Of a DNA stretch of 64,000 bases, positions 47,830 through 58,549 are shown one piece after another (the stretch's first letter is position 1; the number at the start of each line of letters is the position of its first letter). The notes beneath the pieces are model-generated. The model had not been told where the DNA came from and did no database searches. It worked only from the letters and a program-made list of their open reading frames with translations. Source of the stretch: Isoetes taiwanensis (lineage: Eukaryota; Streptophyta; Lycopodiopsida; Isoetales; Isoetaceae); assembly GCA_021234155.1 (NCBI GenBank), contig JAJEKV010000017.1, positions 10,731,525 through 10,795,524 of the forward strand, in the 5' to 3' direction. Both the position numbers and the translations under genes were made by a program.

Positions 47830-48200
47830 ATTTAAATTTTTATGCTTTGTTCTTATTATTTAGTGATTTTTTGTTATGTTAATTTTATAATTGACCTCAT
47901 TTTTTATTCTTAGATTTATTAAACATTTAATTACATTAAACAATAATGCTTATCTACCATTAATATAATTTAATCAATATTTGTTTCTATTTTTCAAATT
48001 TTCAAATTTTTAAATATTTCTATTCTCGATTTATTTTGTTCATATTTAATATTTATTAATACTATTATTATTATTGATAATAGATAATATTAATATTACT
48101 AAATATTTATTTATATTAAATATTTGTTAATTTTGAATATGAATATTAACCATTCATAAACTCATATTGAATAATATTAAATAAATATTTTTTTATCAAA
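47830..48200. other. Very AT-rich stretch before the CACTA right subterminal region
   Basis: It is almost pure A/T with TATTATTA runs and no coding potential. It changes sharply to CpG-rich repeats at about 48205. Confidence 0.7.
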
Positions 48201-48204
48201 TTCC

Positions 48205-48730
48205 TTAATCGCCGCTGGAACGACGCTGTCCAAGGCGGGCTGGCCGCTTATCGCCGGGCCGCCGTTGAACGACGCGTTCCCGCGTGGCGCCGTGCCGCCA
48301 GGACAAATTCTACGTACCACGCAGTTGCATGTGCGATGTTTTCACGCCAAAGAACGCTGCTGAACGACGCTTCACACGCCGCACCGCCACCGCCACGCTA
48401 CCGGCAAACGCCACTGACTACATGATGACGTACTTTTCGCCGCTGAACGACGCTGCTGCCATTCGCCACGCCAAATGGGCCACCGGGCGCCGTCACTGGG
48501 CAAAGAAGTACAGCGGCTTCACCCACGCGGTAATTAACGACGCTGGAACGACGCCAAGTCGCCGCTTAAAGACGCCAGCGTTGCGACGCTGTGATAGCGA
48601 CGTGCGATAAACGCTGGGCAAGTTTATCGACGCCCGACGCCGAAATAGTCATGCTTATCGACGTGCTTTGACGCCGATCATCGACGGCAACGACTGACGC
48701 CGTGAATAGACGCCGTAATGGCTTTGGTTT
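48205..48730. repeat. CACTA right subterminal repeat array
   Basis: Repeated units are CGCCGCTGGAACGACGCTG, GCCGTTGAACGACGCG, GCTGCTGAACGACGCTTC, CGCCGCTGAACGACGCTGC and TAGACGCCGTAATG. The motif is related to the left-end CGTCGTTxAACGACG but usually has CGCCG on one side. This end is therefore less palindromic than the left one. Confidence 0.8.
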
Positions 48731-48737
48731 TGTAGTG

Positions 48738-48740
48738 CAC
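48738..48740. repeat. Target-site duplication (CAC), right copy
   Basis: CAC directly follows TTGTAGTG. It matches 21275-21277. Confidence 0.9.
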
Positions 48741-50110
48741 AATGAAATCCATAGAGATGGAGTCTTGCCTCAAACTGCTTTAACCTGCTAACATGTCTCA
48801 CAAGTTTTCACATATTCCTGCACATCATCCTTTAGGCCAGACCAATAAAACATTCTCTTGAGAGATTCATATGTTTTCTATTTACCTCCATTCCTAGTGT
48901 AAGGTGCATCGTGGAATTCGCTCAATAATTGCTTTTGCAAAGTGTGCACAGTAGGGACATAAATACGTGCCTTATGATACCAAAGTCCATCTTGGATATC
49001 CCAAGCATCAGATGCTTGCCTAATCTGTGACACCCAAGCAATTTCACATTGAACCATTACATTCACTTCCCAAACCCTAGAAAGAGCATCAGCAACATGC
49101 TTCTTTTCTTCCGAAAGATGTTCAACACGAAAATAAAATTAAGAAAGGAAATCCAACCACTTGGCTTGCCTTGGACTTATCTCAGCCTGGCTTTGCACAA
49201 ATTTCAGTTGTTTATGATCAGTATAAACCAAAAATTCACATTTGTTTTGGAGATAATGATTCTAGACTATGAGCGCATGAATTATCGCTAATAACTTCTG
49301 CTCATAAGTGGAATGATTCTTCTCAGCAGCATTGAGTTGGCGACTTTTATATGCCACAACACTTAGATCCTACGTGAGCACAACACCTATGGCATAACCA
49401 CATGCATCCGTGTAAACCTCATAAGGTTTACTCATGTCTGGAATCAACATAATAGGCGTTGAGATCAACAACCTCATCAGCATATCCATTGCATGTTGCT
49501 GCTTCATTTTCCATTGCCAATGAACGTTAGTTTTCAAAAGCATAGTTAAAGCAGTTGGAATATTGGCAAACTTTCAGACAAATCTGCGATAATAGCTGGC
49601 CAACCTCAAGAAACTATGCAATTCAGATACGTTTGTTTGGCACTGGCCAAGACTAAGTTGCGTCCCTTTTCTTGGGATCCACACTACCCCATCAGCAGAC
49701 ACAACGTGGCCCAAGCACTCCATTTGTGTTTTTAGAAATTCATATTTTGATGTTTTTGTATACAAGTTATGCAGAGTTAGTACAGAATGCAAATGATCCA
49801 AATGCTCACCTAAGGTTTTACTAATCCTGCAAAATCCTCATTCATCATTTTGGAAAAAGTAGCAAGAGCATTCGTTGGACCAAAAGGCATCACCAAAAAT
49901 TCAAAATGATTCGTAAAGGCAGTCATATGCACATCCGACTCCTTTACCCTTATCTGATGATCTCATCAATCCTATGCAGGAATTACCTATTATTGATTGT
50001 GATCTTGTTCAATGCACATCCGCAATGAACCGTCCTTTTTCTTAACTAGAATAACAGGAGCAGCATAAGGGAGTCGCTAGGGCTCACAAATCCTTTGGCC
50101 ATATCAAACC
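48738..50110 (-). mobile_element. Ty3/gypsy 2: RT, RNase H and proximal integrase (split by CACTA)
   Basis: Read from 50110 down. RT scraps: RKKDGSLRMCI, INNR and [18 protein letters not shown] at about 49920-49860. [35 protein letters not shown] and FLRLASYYRRFV follow at 49820-49575. RNase H (about 49430-49130): YEVYTDACGYAIGVVL, VVAYKSRQLNAAEKNHSTYE and FLVYTDHKQLKFVQ. Integrase zinc domain (about 49000-48830): LLSEFHDAPYT and LKRMFYWSGLKDDVQEYVKTC. The core begins SMDFIV at 48740 and continues at 21277. The segment between MNEDFAGL and SKTLGEHL lacks the YLDDILVY catalytic block, and a second small deletion follows RMCI. Several stops are also present, so the element is dead. Confidence 0.88.
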
Positions 50111-50769
50111 ATCAGAGTGCATAGAACAAGTACTGTCTCCCACAAGGCTATATACATGAAAGTCGCATATATAGAAAATAAGATGAATATACATAACACA
50201 AAGCTCCTGTCAGATGTCATACAACCTGCACATGGCTCCGATCGGCTTCTTCTCCTTCCAGCTTAGTCTTTTGGCTTTTTCCTTCGTCCTCTTATGTCCA
50301 TCTGTATATACCCTGTGATAGGCCATTGGCTTGCTAATGCCAACAATTTCCAACGTGGCAATGCCATGTGGCGGTTCCAGTCAATGGCAAGCCTGCCAGA
50401 GAAATCGGCAACTGCCGATTCATTTCAGTAGCCCTTGCTGCACCAACCTGCAGATTACCATAGGCCGATGGTGAGCCCTCAATAGTCTAAACCCGTATTT
50501 CTTCTAAATAGTTCCCTCTTAAAAAAAAAACATTGCCACCAAAATGTCTCAAGGCAAACTAAGGAAGCATAGCAACCATGTTTAATAATTAAACATCCAG
50601 TTGCGCCCCTAGTCTAAATTGCTACAGTGCACTATGCAATTAGGTTCGGCTACATGCGACCATAATCACCTCAATGCTCATGCACCGAAATATGATATTA
50701 TGCCAGAACAGACATGCGTGTCAAATATATACATAATTGGTCTGATAATATTTAGGTGTAACATCACTT
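50111..50769. other. Non-coding stretch between two gypsy fragments
   Basis: No gene was recognised. It may include untranslated or LTR sequence of the neighbouring minus-strand elements, but I found no duplicated LTR ends. Confidence 0.4.
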
Positions 50770-51260
50770 CTTCCCTCGGATTCTTATCCTCAAGAATTAA
50801 CTCCAGACCATTGAGCCATAACATTCGGATATTGCATCATGAAACGATAACTCTCCCATGTCGCTTCCGAGATAGGTCTATGTTTCTATTTTACTAGAAA
50901 TTCCATCTAGTATCTCTGTCGGATCCACACTATCCGAGAATTCAATATTCTTTTAGGGGTAGGAATTCTGTCTAACTCCGCCATGTGTTCCTCATAAGGT
51001 ACAATATTCGCAGCTTTTCCAAGAGCTGGTCGCAACTGGCTCACATGAAAAGATGGATGAATGTCCATATTCGGTGTTAGTTGCAACTTGAATCATTCTG
51101 GGGAAAGGGACGCTTGTTTTGGCGTCACGCCATTTTGGACGTAAGGTCCATCTATAGCCCGAACCTTCTATGGCACAGGGTTTCTTTAGCTCTGTCTGCA
51201 ATATATCGATGTTGCTTGGTGGCACTTCTCATCGACGTTTCCTCTGAGCTGAATTCTCTT
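50770..51260 (-). mobile_element. Ty3/gypsy (chromovirus-type) integrase C-terminus and chromodomain fragment
   Basis: The minus strand, with frame changes, shows IHLFM/HPSFHVSQLRPALGKA (about 51060-51010), the conserved HPVFHVSQLR block after the integrase core. IVPYEEHMAEL follows. A chromodomain-like segment near 50900-50800 reads MEFLVK, KHRPISEATWESYRFMMQYPNV, ending at a stop near 50765. The FLVKWKG..EATWE pattern is the mark of chromoviruses, where it is thought to direct integration into heterochromatin. It lies upstream (5') of the RT of Ty3/gypsy 2, so it belongs to a different copy. Confidence 0.75.
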
Positions 51261-51326
51261 TGTTCCAAAGTTTCCCTCCCTCCTCTCTAGCATATTTCTC
51301 GCGTATTGTGCTAATATTTTTCCTTA

Positions 51327-51416
51327 TTTTCATGTAGGATCATGAGAGCAATATGCAGCCATCTCTCATGGTTTTCATGTAGGATCATGAGAGCAATATG
51401 CAGCCATCTCTCATGG
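51327..51416. repeat. Two perfect 45-bp tandem repeats
   Basis: Units are 51327-51371 and 51372-51416. They begin TTTTCATGTAGGATCATGAG and end TCTCATGG. I see no difference between the copies. Confidence 0.95.
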
Positions 51417-51712
51417 TAATTGCGGCCACTTCCACCTATCTGTTTCAATATGTAGCTTGTGAGAACGTGTACCAATTGATGCAATAGCTAAAAGCCTTTT
51501 TTTGGACAAAGAAGCCAACAAATAAGCTTGTAATCCTTGTGGTTAATATGTGCATAACAATGACCAGTTTTAACTTCATCCAAGGCATGTGCATCCCATA
51601 TCTTTTGACAAAACGATCATCTAGTAGATAGTGTTCAAAAAAACAAGCTTGGGGTCCGAACTTGCAAACACCATGTATTATTACTGTTGCACAAACCAGT
51701 AGACAAACCATA

Positions 51713-51838
51713 CACTATAATGCTCCTTCCAACACCTTGTGAGAGATTTGGTGCACAACTTTGAATCAATACATGCACTATAATGCTCCTTCCAACACCT
51801 TGTGAGAGATTCAGTGCACAACTTTGAATCAATACAGA
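51713..51838. repeat. Two 63-bp tandem repeats
   Basis: Units are 51713-51775 and 51776-51838. They begin CACTATAATGCTCCTTCCAA, with a few substitutions between copies (ATTTGG versus ATTCAG). Confidence 0.95.
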
Positions 51839-52627
51839 ACCACAATGATCAATAACAAAAAAAACCTCCTAATCATGCTAGCAATGAACTTCTAAGAGAA
51901 TATACAAATTAGTCACGAAAGGCAAGCAACTATGGTAGCCAAATAACTTCTGAAATTGATGGAACTTGTGGTTATCCAATTGCAGTTGTTTGCGACAACA
52001 AAGCTGTGTGATAAATGTTTGAATTAGTACTAGTGTAACTTAATTGGCTAATTTTAAAAGAGACAACAAGGACAACGAAAATTGGGTTTTGTGACAATTG
52101 TCCAGCTGCGAGGTGCAGAGTCGATCTGCAGGTTGTCTACCTGCACTTATTATGGAAGTAAATTTTGGTACTCTTTGATATTACAACTTGGGAAAAGCTG
52201 TTCCACAATGCCACAAACCATTTTTGAAACCAGGCAAAGAATGGGGTGGACACCTGATGTACAGAAATGACTAGCTTGGCCAGCTAGGCCTAACAAAAAA
52301 GGGCTTTGGACACAGTCATCAATTTCTCAAGCCTCATAGAACATGCTACCAATAAGACAATGCTTCAATCTGTTCATACTTCTTTCATACTTCGGAAGGA
52401 AACGATGCCATACAACATATGATATGAAAGCTATCACATCTTGCAACATCTTCATTGTTCACAGCATCATGCAAATAGCTTGATGTTGCAAACAATACCT
52501 TCATAGCTGGAACATTTTAATGGTTCCTCCCAGAAATATCTGGTCAATAGGAAAGCATTAGTTGCACCAGAGACAGCATTCACTCTAAAACTTCCACTAT
52601 GAAATTTTAGACAGACAATTTATATAC
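51839..52627. other. Region downstream of MOS1-like gene
   Basis: It lies 3' of the gene's stop codon on the minus strand, so it should contain the 3' UTR. I see no clear AATAAA signal and no other gene. Confidence 0.5.
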
Positions 52628-55600
52628 CTATGTTGCCACCTGCCCTGGAACAGCACCTCCAGTTGCGTCAATCACCATCCTTGATTTTGTGACGTGTTCC
52701 CTCCTTTCCAAATCCATGGCTCTTGCAGTAACTCTGCCATTATATTTCCTTCGTTGATGATGATCCCTCTTCTGCTCCCAATGTGTGTTACCTTGTACAA
52801 AATTATGACCACCATCACTCCTACTTTGGACATTAGAGGAAGCAGATGATTGCTGCTGTCCTGAGTTCCCAACAGGCTGATATTGCAGACGAGAATGCAA
52901 TTTCGGGGTCTCTCCAAAGGAATGCTTTTGAGACTCTACTTTTGAATTCACTGATTGCAAGCCTCTGCCAGATATATTTTCATGTTTGTCAGAATCAAAC
53001 TGACCTTTCTGATTTTTATCAGAATGAGAACCCTTCTTTTCTTCTCGAACTGAGTCTAAAGTCTGCAAAGTGCTTCCAACATCTTTATGTTTGTCCTTCT
53101 CATTAGTATTGGGGTTTATAAATCCTTGTTGCCTGTGCACTGGCTGTACACGTCTTGGTGCTTCTTGCTGATGGGATACCTGCATAGATATAGTGATGAT
53201 CCAAAACTCAGCACGTGATAGCTTAAGTGATTTTAGTAGACATGCAGAACAAGTAGCAAATCACAAATGTTACACTTTATATATATGCTAAGAAACAGGA
53301 AGAAAATAGTGATAATGATCAGTGAGAAGAGAAGAATAGTGAAATGCATGACTTAAACATCATTGGCATGAACACTGAGAACCCAATGCAAACTAATCAA
53401 ATTATCAAACTTGTAAAAATGCAAGTTTTATCACCTTTTGAGTCATGTCGTCGTCAGCATGAGATGCCTGCTTTCTAGCCTGTTGCCATACTGGAGACTT
53501 GGATTGGGGACCACTTACAAACTTCTCAGGAGGGGTCTGCACTCTATCTGGCAGTGCCACTGCAATTTCATGTACAGCATGCCTGTGATATTGCTTGCTC
53601 GATTTTGGAGCGGATGGCTTGGGCATCCTTTGCCCTGGTGACATATTATCTTGCTGCGCTATCTGGGTTCCCATAGCTTTGTGGGCATCCTGTTGCCCTT
53701 GCGCTATTACGGCCTTGGGTGTGTAGCGCTCAATTTCAGGCCTCTTTGTTTTGCATTGCTGATGCCCAGTGTCACCATCATCTTTCTTTTCATTTGCATC
53801 AGCAGTGAATGTAGCCTCGGTAGTTTTTGATGCTGATCGAACAGGTGCCCATATCATGCCTTCTCCACCATGTACCCTATCAGCAACTCTGACATCCTGA
53901 AAGTACCAAATTGTATTAAAAAACCATATTGTACTTCATAAGTAACCATATTATTATTACTTCGCCTAGTTGTGTCGGACAAATTACCTGAGAGATTTCT
54001 TCATTAGTATTGTGTGGCTGCTGCTTTCTAGCTTGCTGCCAAACAGGGGATCTAGGTTGTGGACCATTTGTAAATTTCTCTTGAACCTGTACTCCCTCTG
54101 ATGGAATGGCATGTTCATGTGCCATATGCCTCTGAAATGCCCTGGCCGTCTTGTTAGCTGTCGGCTTAGGCTGGTGCATCCTTCTAATACCTAATGTAAC
54201 TTCCTGCTGTTGCTGTCCTGGAACATGCTTTGACATTGTCTCCTTCTGACCTAATTCCTTTTGCTCATGCTGCCCTGTAACAGTTTTCGAGACAGATACT
54301 TGATGTCCTGGCTGAGGTGATGCAGACTTTGAGAGACCATGTTGACTTTGCTCTGCAGAAGGAGGCATCAAGCCACCCTCCTCTTCTGCGGCATGCTTCG
54401 AGACAGTTTCACATAATCCAGGATGTGCAGTGACAGGTTTTGGACTGTACCGTTCCATTTCCGGTCTCTTAACCTTTGATAATTGCACATTACCACTATC
54501 ATCCTTTTCTGCAATCGCATCCTCGTGCTTTAACATTGCCATTCGTACAGGAGCCCACACCATTCCTTCTCCCGCATGTCCTTTGTCAACAACCCTTACA
54601 TCTTGTAAACCATGATCTCTTCCAGCTCTTTTTGCTGGATAGGGCTTGCGTTGTACCTTCTTATTGTGTCTTTCACCAGTCTGCTTTGCGATATTATCGA
54701 CAAAGATTTTATCACCAGTTGATGATGAAGAATTTGAAGACTCTCCTTTGAGATGAGAGATTGGGTTTTCAGCTACAAAAGCAGTAGCAGAGGCCTTGGT
54801 CTCTACATTTTCAGAAAGCTTACTTGGTTCAAGGACTTCCCGAGATTGATTAGAAAGGTGCTCAGCTTTCTCAGGAATATTCTCACAATCAATCTGGTCT
54901 ACAGAATTAGCCACAGAATCAATTTTTGAACGAATTTTCTTGTTGTGATGCCTACTGCGCTGACGCGGCTGTGTAGACTTCAAGTCAGAGCATTCTGCAA
55001 CCAAATCAGAGCATTCTGCAACCATGTCTGGGGAGTGATTTGCCCCAGCTTCAATTTTCATGTTTGTTTCATCCAGGGTCACTTGAGCTTTCTCCTTGGC
55101 CGCCTCAATTTTCCCTTCCTCTTTCTTCTCTTCTGCAATGATAGATAGTTCCTTGGAGGTCATTGTACATGAAAGGCCCCCATCCTCAAGAACCTCATTA
55201 CTGAGTGCCTCCTTATCTCTGGAAGATGTACTGTTTGCCACCGCATCGTTTTCACGTTCGGATAACTTGTTTGATCGATTCATGTCTGTTTCTTCAGCAT
55301 TCTGCTTAGATGAATTTGATGTAGCAGTTCGACCCTCTGACAGGCCATGTGACATATTCCCTTTTGCAGAAATTAAGACAGGGTGCATCTCATTTTCGAA
55401 CACAGGTCTCGAAAAGTCCATGGGTTCATCATTAGCAGCAACTGCACCCCAGTCCCGGTGACCAAACTGAGGTCGCGGAAACATTGCACCTGAATTTCTT
55501 CTTGGTTCACTGCTTATCCGTTTCACAGATGACTGATCCTTATTTGAAGGCTGCCTATAATGATTATCCATCTTACCAGCTGCTTCTTTCGAAACATCAA

Positions 55601-57666
55601 CTTCTCTACATTGTAGGGATTCTCTAGATGATTCAAAGGAGCTTTCATCATGCCCAATAGTTTCTGACCGTTCTCGTACCAATCCCGGCATGTTCTGTGG
55701 TGGTCGACTCCCAACTCCAGTATGTGGATAGCCATTGAATGTTTCATGAGGCCTTTGGTGAGGAAATGTATTGTACTTTCCTGGCACGCCTGTCATTCCC
55801 AACATCATTTCCCTTTCATCAAGGCTATGATAACCTGGTCGTGGGACACCAGGATACCCATAGTAATCATATGGGCCAGGGTACATACTAGGCGCAAAGG
55901 GTGGAATGGGCCTTTCAGGATGCATGACTCCAGGACGCATGAAGGGACCATACCCCTCTCCAGCAGATCCATGACTGCCCCGTCCATATGGAGCTGGACC
56001 AGGAAATCCTTGCTGATGAACAAAGCCAACAGGTTCATGAGGATATCTTGGGCCAGAAGGAGCATATGGTCCATTTGAAGGTCCAATCCTGTGCCAGTGA
56101 TCATCAGGTCCATTAGACTCAGAATCTCTATGCCATGTATCACAAGATGGTGGATGCACTGCATGAATTGGCGTGGTGGCATGACCATCTCGGTACCATG
56201 TTCCTTCTGGCACTGGGCACGGTCCTCTAAAAGATGGATTTTCCCTTATCCAATTGTCTTTGCCTCTTCTATCAAATTGGTATCCATAACCATCAGATGG
56301 TTGAGGCGGCATATCATCTACAAAATTGTCAACCAAAATTTACATCTTTCATTCTAATTGAATACCAGAAACATTCTCTTTCATAAAGATCAATTTACCA
56401 TATGCATAAGAGGCTGACTGAGCAGAGGACGTCCTCTCTTCATACGCGTGAACTTTTTCATCAGGGACTCCCATTTGATCTTCTGAAAGTTCAAGAAAAC
56501 TTTGAGACAACAATTAAGAGTCTTTACCTATATATGTAAATGCAAAGGCCCCAATAGAGAGACCTCATGCTCTTACTCTGTTGCGGCCGAAGGTTTTGTA
56601 CTTTTTCTGATCCAAGTGACGGGAAATCTCCCGTTGTTAGTGTGAATCGAGTAGCCTGATGAGAATCTTCAATCTGAAGTATCAATAATAGATTAGGTCA
56701 TTAAGCACAAATCAAACGTTAAGCCTTTCTATAAAGATAGTAACTCCGGAACTTACAAGCTTTCGACTTCCAGTTTCCCATGCTGGACCACTTGCAGAGC
56801 CCTCTGTGGAGAATCTAGTATTAGCCATACGAGTTTCTGCACTTTTTGGACGGGTAATTACAGGTTCCGACTGTGCTATGCCCAATGCCCCAGATGCAGA
56901 GGAAGGACGAGATGTTGGAGGCCCCCAGGCACCTAAACCAGTTGCTGAATCTGGAGTTAGCACACTTCCAGCAGATGAAGGCCGTGTGCCTCCTGCAGAA
57001 AAAGGGCGGGTGCCACCTGCAGAAGAAGGACGGAGACCACCTGCAGAAGATGGTCTTGATGTACCTGTACTCCATGCCGCTCCACTATTGGTAACAGGCT
57101 TTGCAGCAATATTACCCCATGCACCAGTACTTACTGGAGGCGAGGATGATGGAGCATTTGCCCAAGAACTGTTGGTGGTTGGGGGAGAACGTCCAGAACC
57201 CCAACTTAAACTTCCCCTGGAACAGCCCCAATAAAATTAAAAACATAATATACAATTTGTCAATATTTTCTTCTGGAAATTTTTTCGTGAGACAAATAAA
57301 TATTTCATATACAAGGGAAAACGTCTCTACTTTGGAACAAGCTCCACATTAGGATCGAGTCCCCGATTTTCCAATCTATATCCATAAGGAAAAAAACAAA
57401 TCCAATCAGCATAGTTTAAGATAAAATAGAAAACAATTATTCAATTGCAAATGCTACCTTTGGCTCGGTAAATTGATTGGCTTTGGCACTGCAGGAATTT
57501 TCCCAAGCACAGTCATGCCCCGCCGGGCACCTCTGCAAGATCAACAATTTTATCACCTTACAGAATCCCAATTTGTATAGCCATAAAGCATTTTAAAATC
57601 ACGAATATTCAATAGTCATAACCTTGTAAAAACACCTTCTTACCTTCTCTCGCCAGACATCATCAT
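52628..57666 (-). CDS. MOS1: MOS1-like protein (BAT2 N-terminal-type start), nine exons
   Basis: Exons (complement): 57644-57666, 57458-57532, 57331-57375, 56757-57216, 56577-56673, 56399-56482, 53988-56317, 53435-53896, 52628-53179. They total 4128 bp, 1375 residues. All eight introns are GT-AG and every phase fits. The start MMMSGERR is followed by GARRGMTVLGKIPAVPKPIN, then LPSQRLENRGLDPNVELVPK, the conserved N-terminus of plant PROTEIN MODIFIER OF SNC1 1. TTGDFPSLGSEK (about residue 215), a Gly/Pro/Tyr-rich middle, VWAPVR...KRPEMERYSPKPV, and RLQYQPVG near the C-terminus also match. In Arabidopsis, MOS1 is a nuclear protein that controls expression of the immune receptor gene SNC1. Its role here is inferred. 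The protein is largely disordered by composition. The first Met is one of three in a row. The exon calls are mine; an extra 3' exon is possible because CAG|GTGGCA near the stop resembles a donor. Confidence 0.9.
53435..54602 (-). repeat. Intragenic duplication of a WAPVR module in MOS1-like gene
   Basis: Module 1 (54602-53988, end of exon 7) and module 2 (53896-53435, all of exon 8) share the same order of blocks. These are DVRV-D--H-GEGM(V/I)WAPVR, K-KRPE(M/I)ERY(S/T)PK-V-A, QRHMAHE/YHRHAVHE, a V(Q)-EKF--GPQ--SPVWQQARKQ block, and an acidic (E/D)(E/D)-(S/T)Q end. Both begin at the same residue (Asp), which in module 2 is the first codon of the exon. Intron 7 (53897-53987, 91 bp) separates them. 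Confidence 0.9.
56975..57070 (-). repeat. RPSSAGG-type 8-residue repeats in MOS1-like exon 4
   Basis: Four tandem units of 24 bp encode RPSSAGG-L, RPSSAGG-T, RPFSAGG-T and RPSSAGS-V. This is an in-frame expansion in the Ser/Pro-rich part of exon 4. Confidence 0.85.
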
Positions 57667-58470
57667 TCCAGCTATTGCAGGCAATCAAACGGAAATACAC
57701 GCCCAAATATACTTGTGTACCTGCAGTGAGAAACATTTTGGAACTAAAAAATACAGGTAAAGAAAAGCCATGTCCATGTGAAGAACAAACGAAAACTTGG
57801 TGTTTATGGCAGCGGCATAGTGTGAATAAGAAAAGCTTAGAAATACTCCTTTCCCATTGAATAATAAGTGCATGTTTCGTCCCAAGGAAAGACTGTACAT
57901 TGACAAGTTCCAGAAGAATATGACTTACAAATTTCCGAGGATAATGGATAAAACAAATTAACTCTTTGCTTATCGCACATAATATGAGAAAAATTGGATG
58001 ATTCCTGTCTTGCTGGTATAAATACCTGATAACATGAATAATCGAACCTCCAAAAGGCAGCAGTTCCAGCCTCAAGGTACTGCAGAGAGGGTCAACTATT
58101 TAAACAAACGGAATAAAAACTAGGGCAAATACGTCTCCGAACTCCAGCCTCCAGTAGCTCTGGTCCTTTGTAAGGCCTAACCTCGCCCTCAAATTGGACG
58201 TTGGAGCGACAAATGAAAAACCTAGCAAAGTTTGCCGGCGGCTTGAAAAACTAGGATACGGGCAAACTCTTCAGTTATTGCAAATTGCGATGTTGCTTGC
58301 AATGGGAATACTTGAGACGAACAGATTATTGCGCCTAAATGGATCTGCTTAGAAAAGGTAAATCTGCCTTGGCTCCTCGCCTAACGATGAAAGCAGAGCA
58401 CGAGAGGGGGAAGAACAGAAAGACGAGCTAGCTTAACGCGTAGCGGCCATATTAGACGTGCTTTAACCAG
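57667..58470 (-). promoter_or_regulatory. Putative 5' UTR (perhaps with an intron) and promoter of MOS1-like gene
   Basis: Upstream of the ATG on the minus strand, TGCCTGCAATAG|CTGG just before 57670 could be an acceptor. TTATCAG|GTATTT at about 58026 could be a donor, giving a 5' UTR intron of about 350 bp. A 5' UTR exon would then lie upstream of about 58027. This is an inference; no transcription start signal is certain. Confidence 0.35.
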
Positions 58471-58524
58471 TTAACGCTTCTCAGATTATATTATTATTTA
58501 ATACAAAATTTAAAAAACGTTTTT

Positions 58525-58549
58525 GGGTTGCCCCTAAGGGGGCAAACCC
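58525..58549. repeat. Small G/C hairpin
   Basis: GGGTT-GCCCC-TAA-GGGGGC-AAACCC pairs with itself over about 11 bp around a 3-base loop. It lies some 60 bp beyond the presumed promoter. It could be a fold-back element scar or a transcriptional feature; no T run follows closely. Confidence 0.45.

Larger units (their letters stand above)
21278..48737 (+). mobile_element. 27.46-kb CACTA (En/Spm-like) DNA transposon
   Basis: The left end is CACTACAAGGGATCG and the right end is GGTTTTGTAGTG, giving 8-bp perfect terminal inverted repeats (CACTACAA). It is flanked by the 3-bp duplication CAC. Both ends carry arrays of short CGACG/CGCCG palindromes, the subterminal repeats that CACTA transposases bind. 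The interior holds a decayed TNP2-like transposase on the plus strand (about 25.15-26.43 kb), other ORF relics and several repeat arrays. The insertion splits a Ty3/gypsy integrase, whose frame is restored when the element is removed. The transposase is full of stops and frameshifts, so the copy is not autonomous as read. Part of that damage could be assembly error. Confidence 0.93.

Noticed and set aside
50619-50897. A plus-strand 92-codon open frame
   Set aside because: It is antisense to the chromodomain fragment on the minus strand and has no motif of its own.
54430-57352. Plus-strand open frames opposite the MOS1-like gene (for example 55096-55461 and 56806-57234)
   Set aside because: They are antisense shadows. 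The minus-strand exons have consistent splice sites, phases and family motifs.
57599-58075. A 158-codon minus-strand open frame upstream of MOS1
   Set aside because: It overlaps the first coding exon in a different frame and the presumed 5' UTR intron, and shows no family motif.
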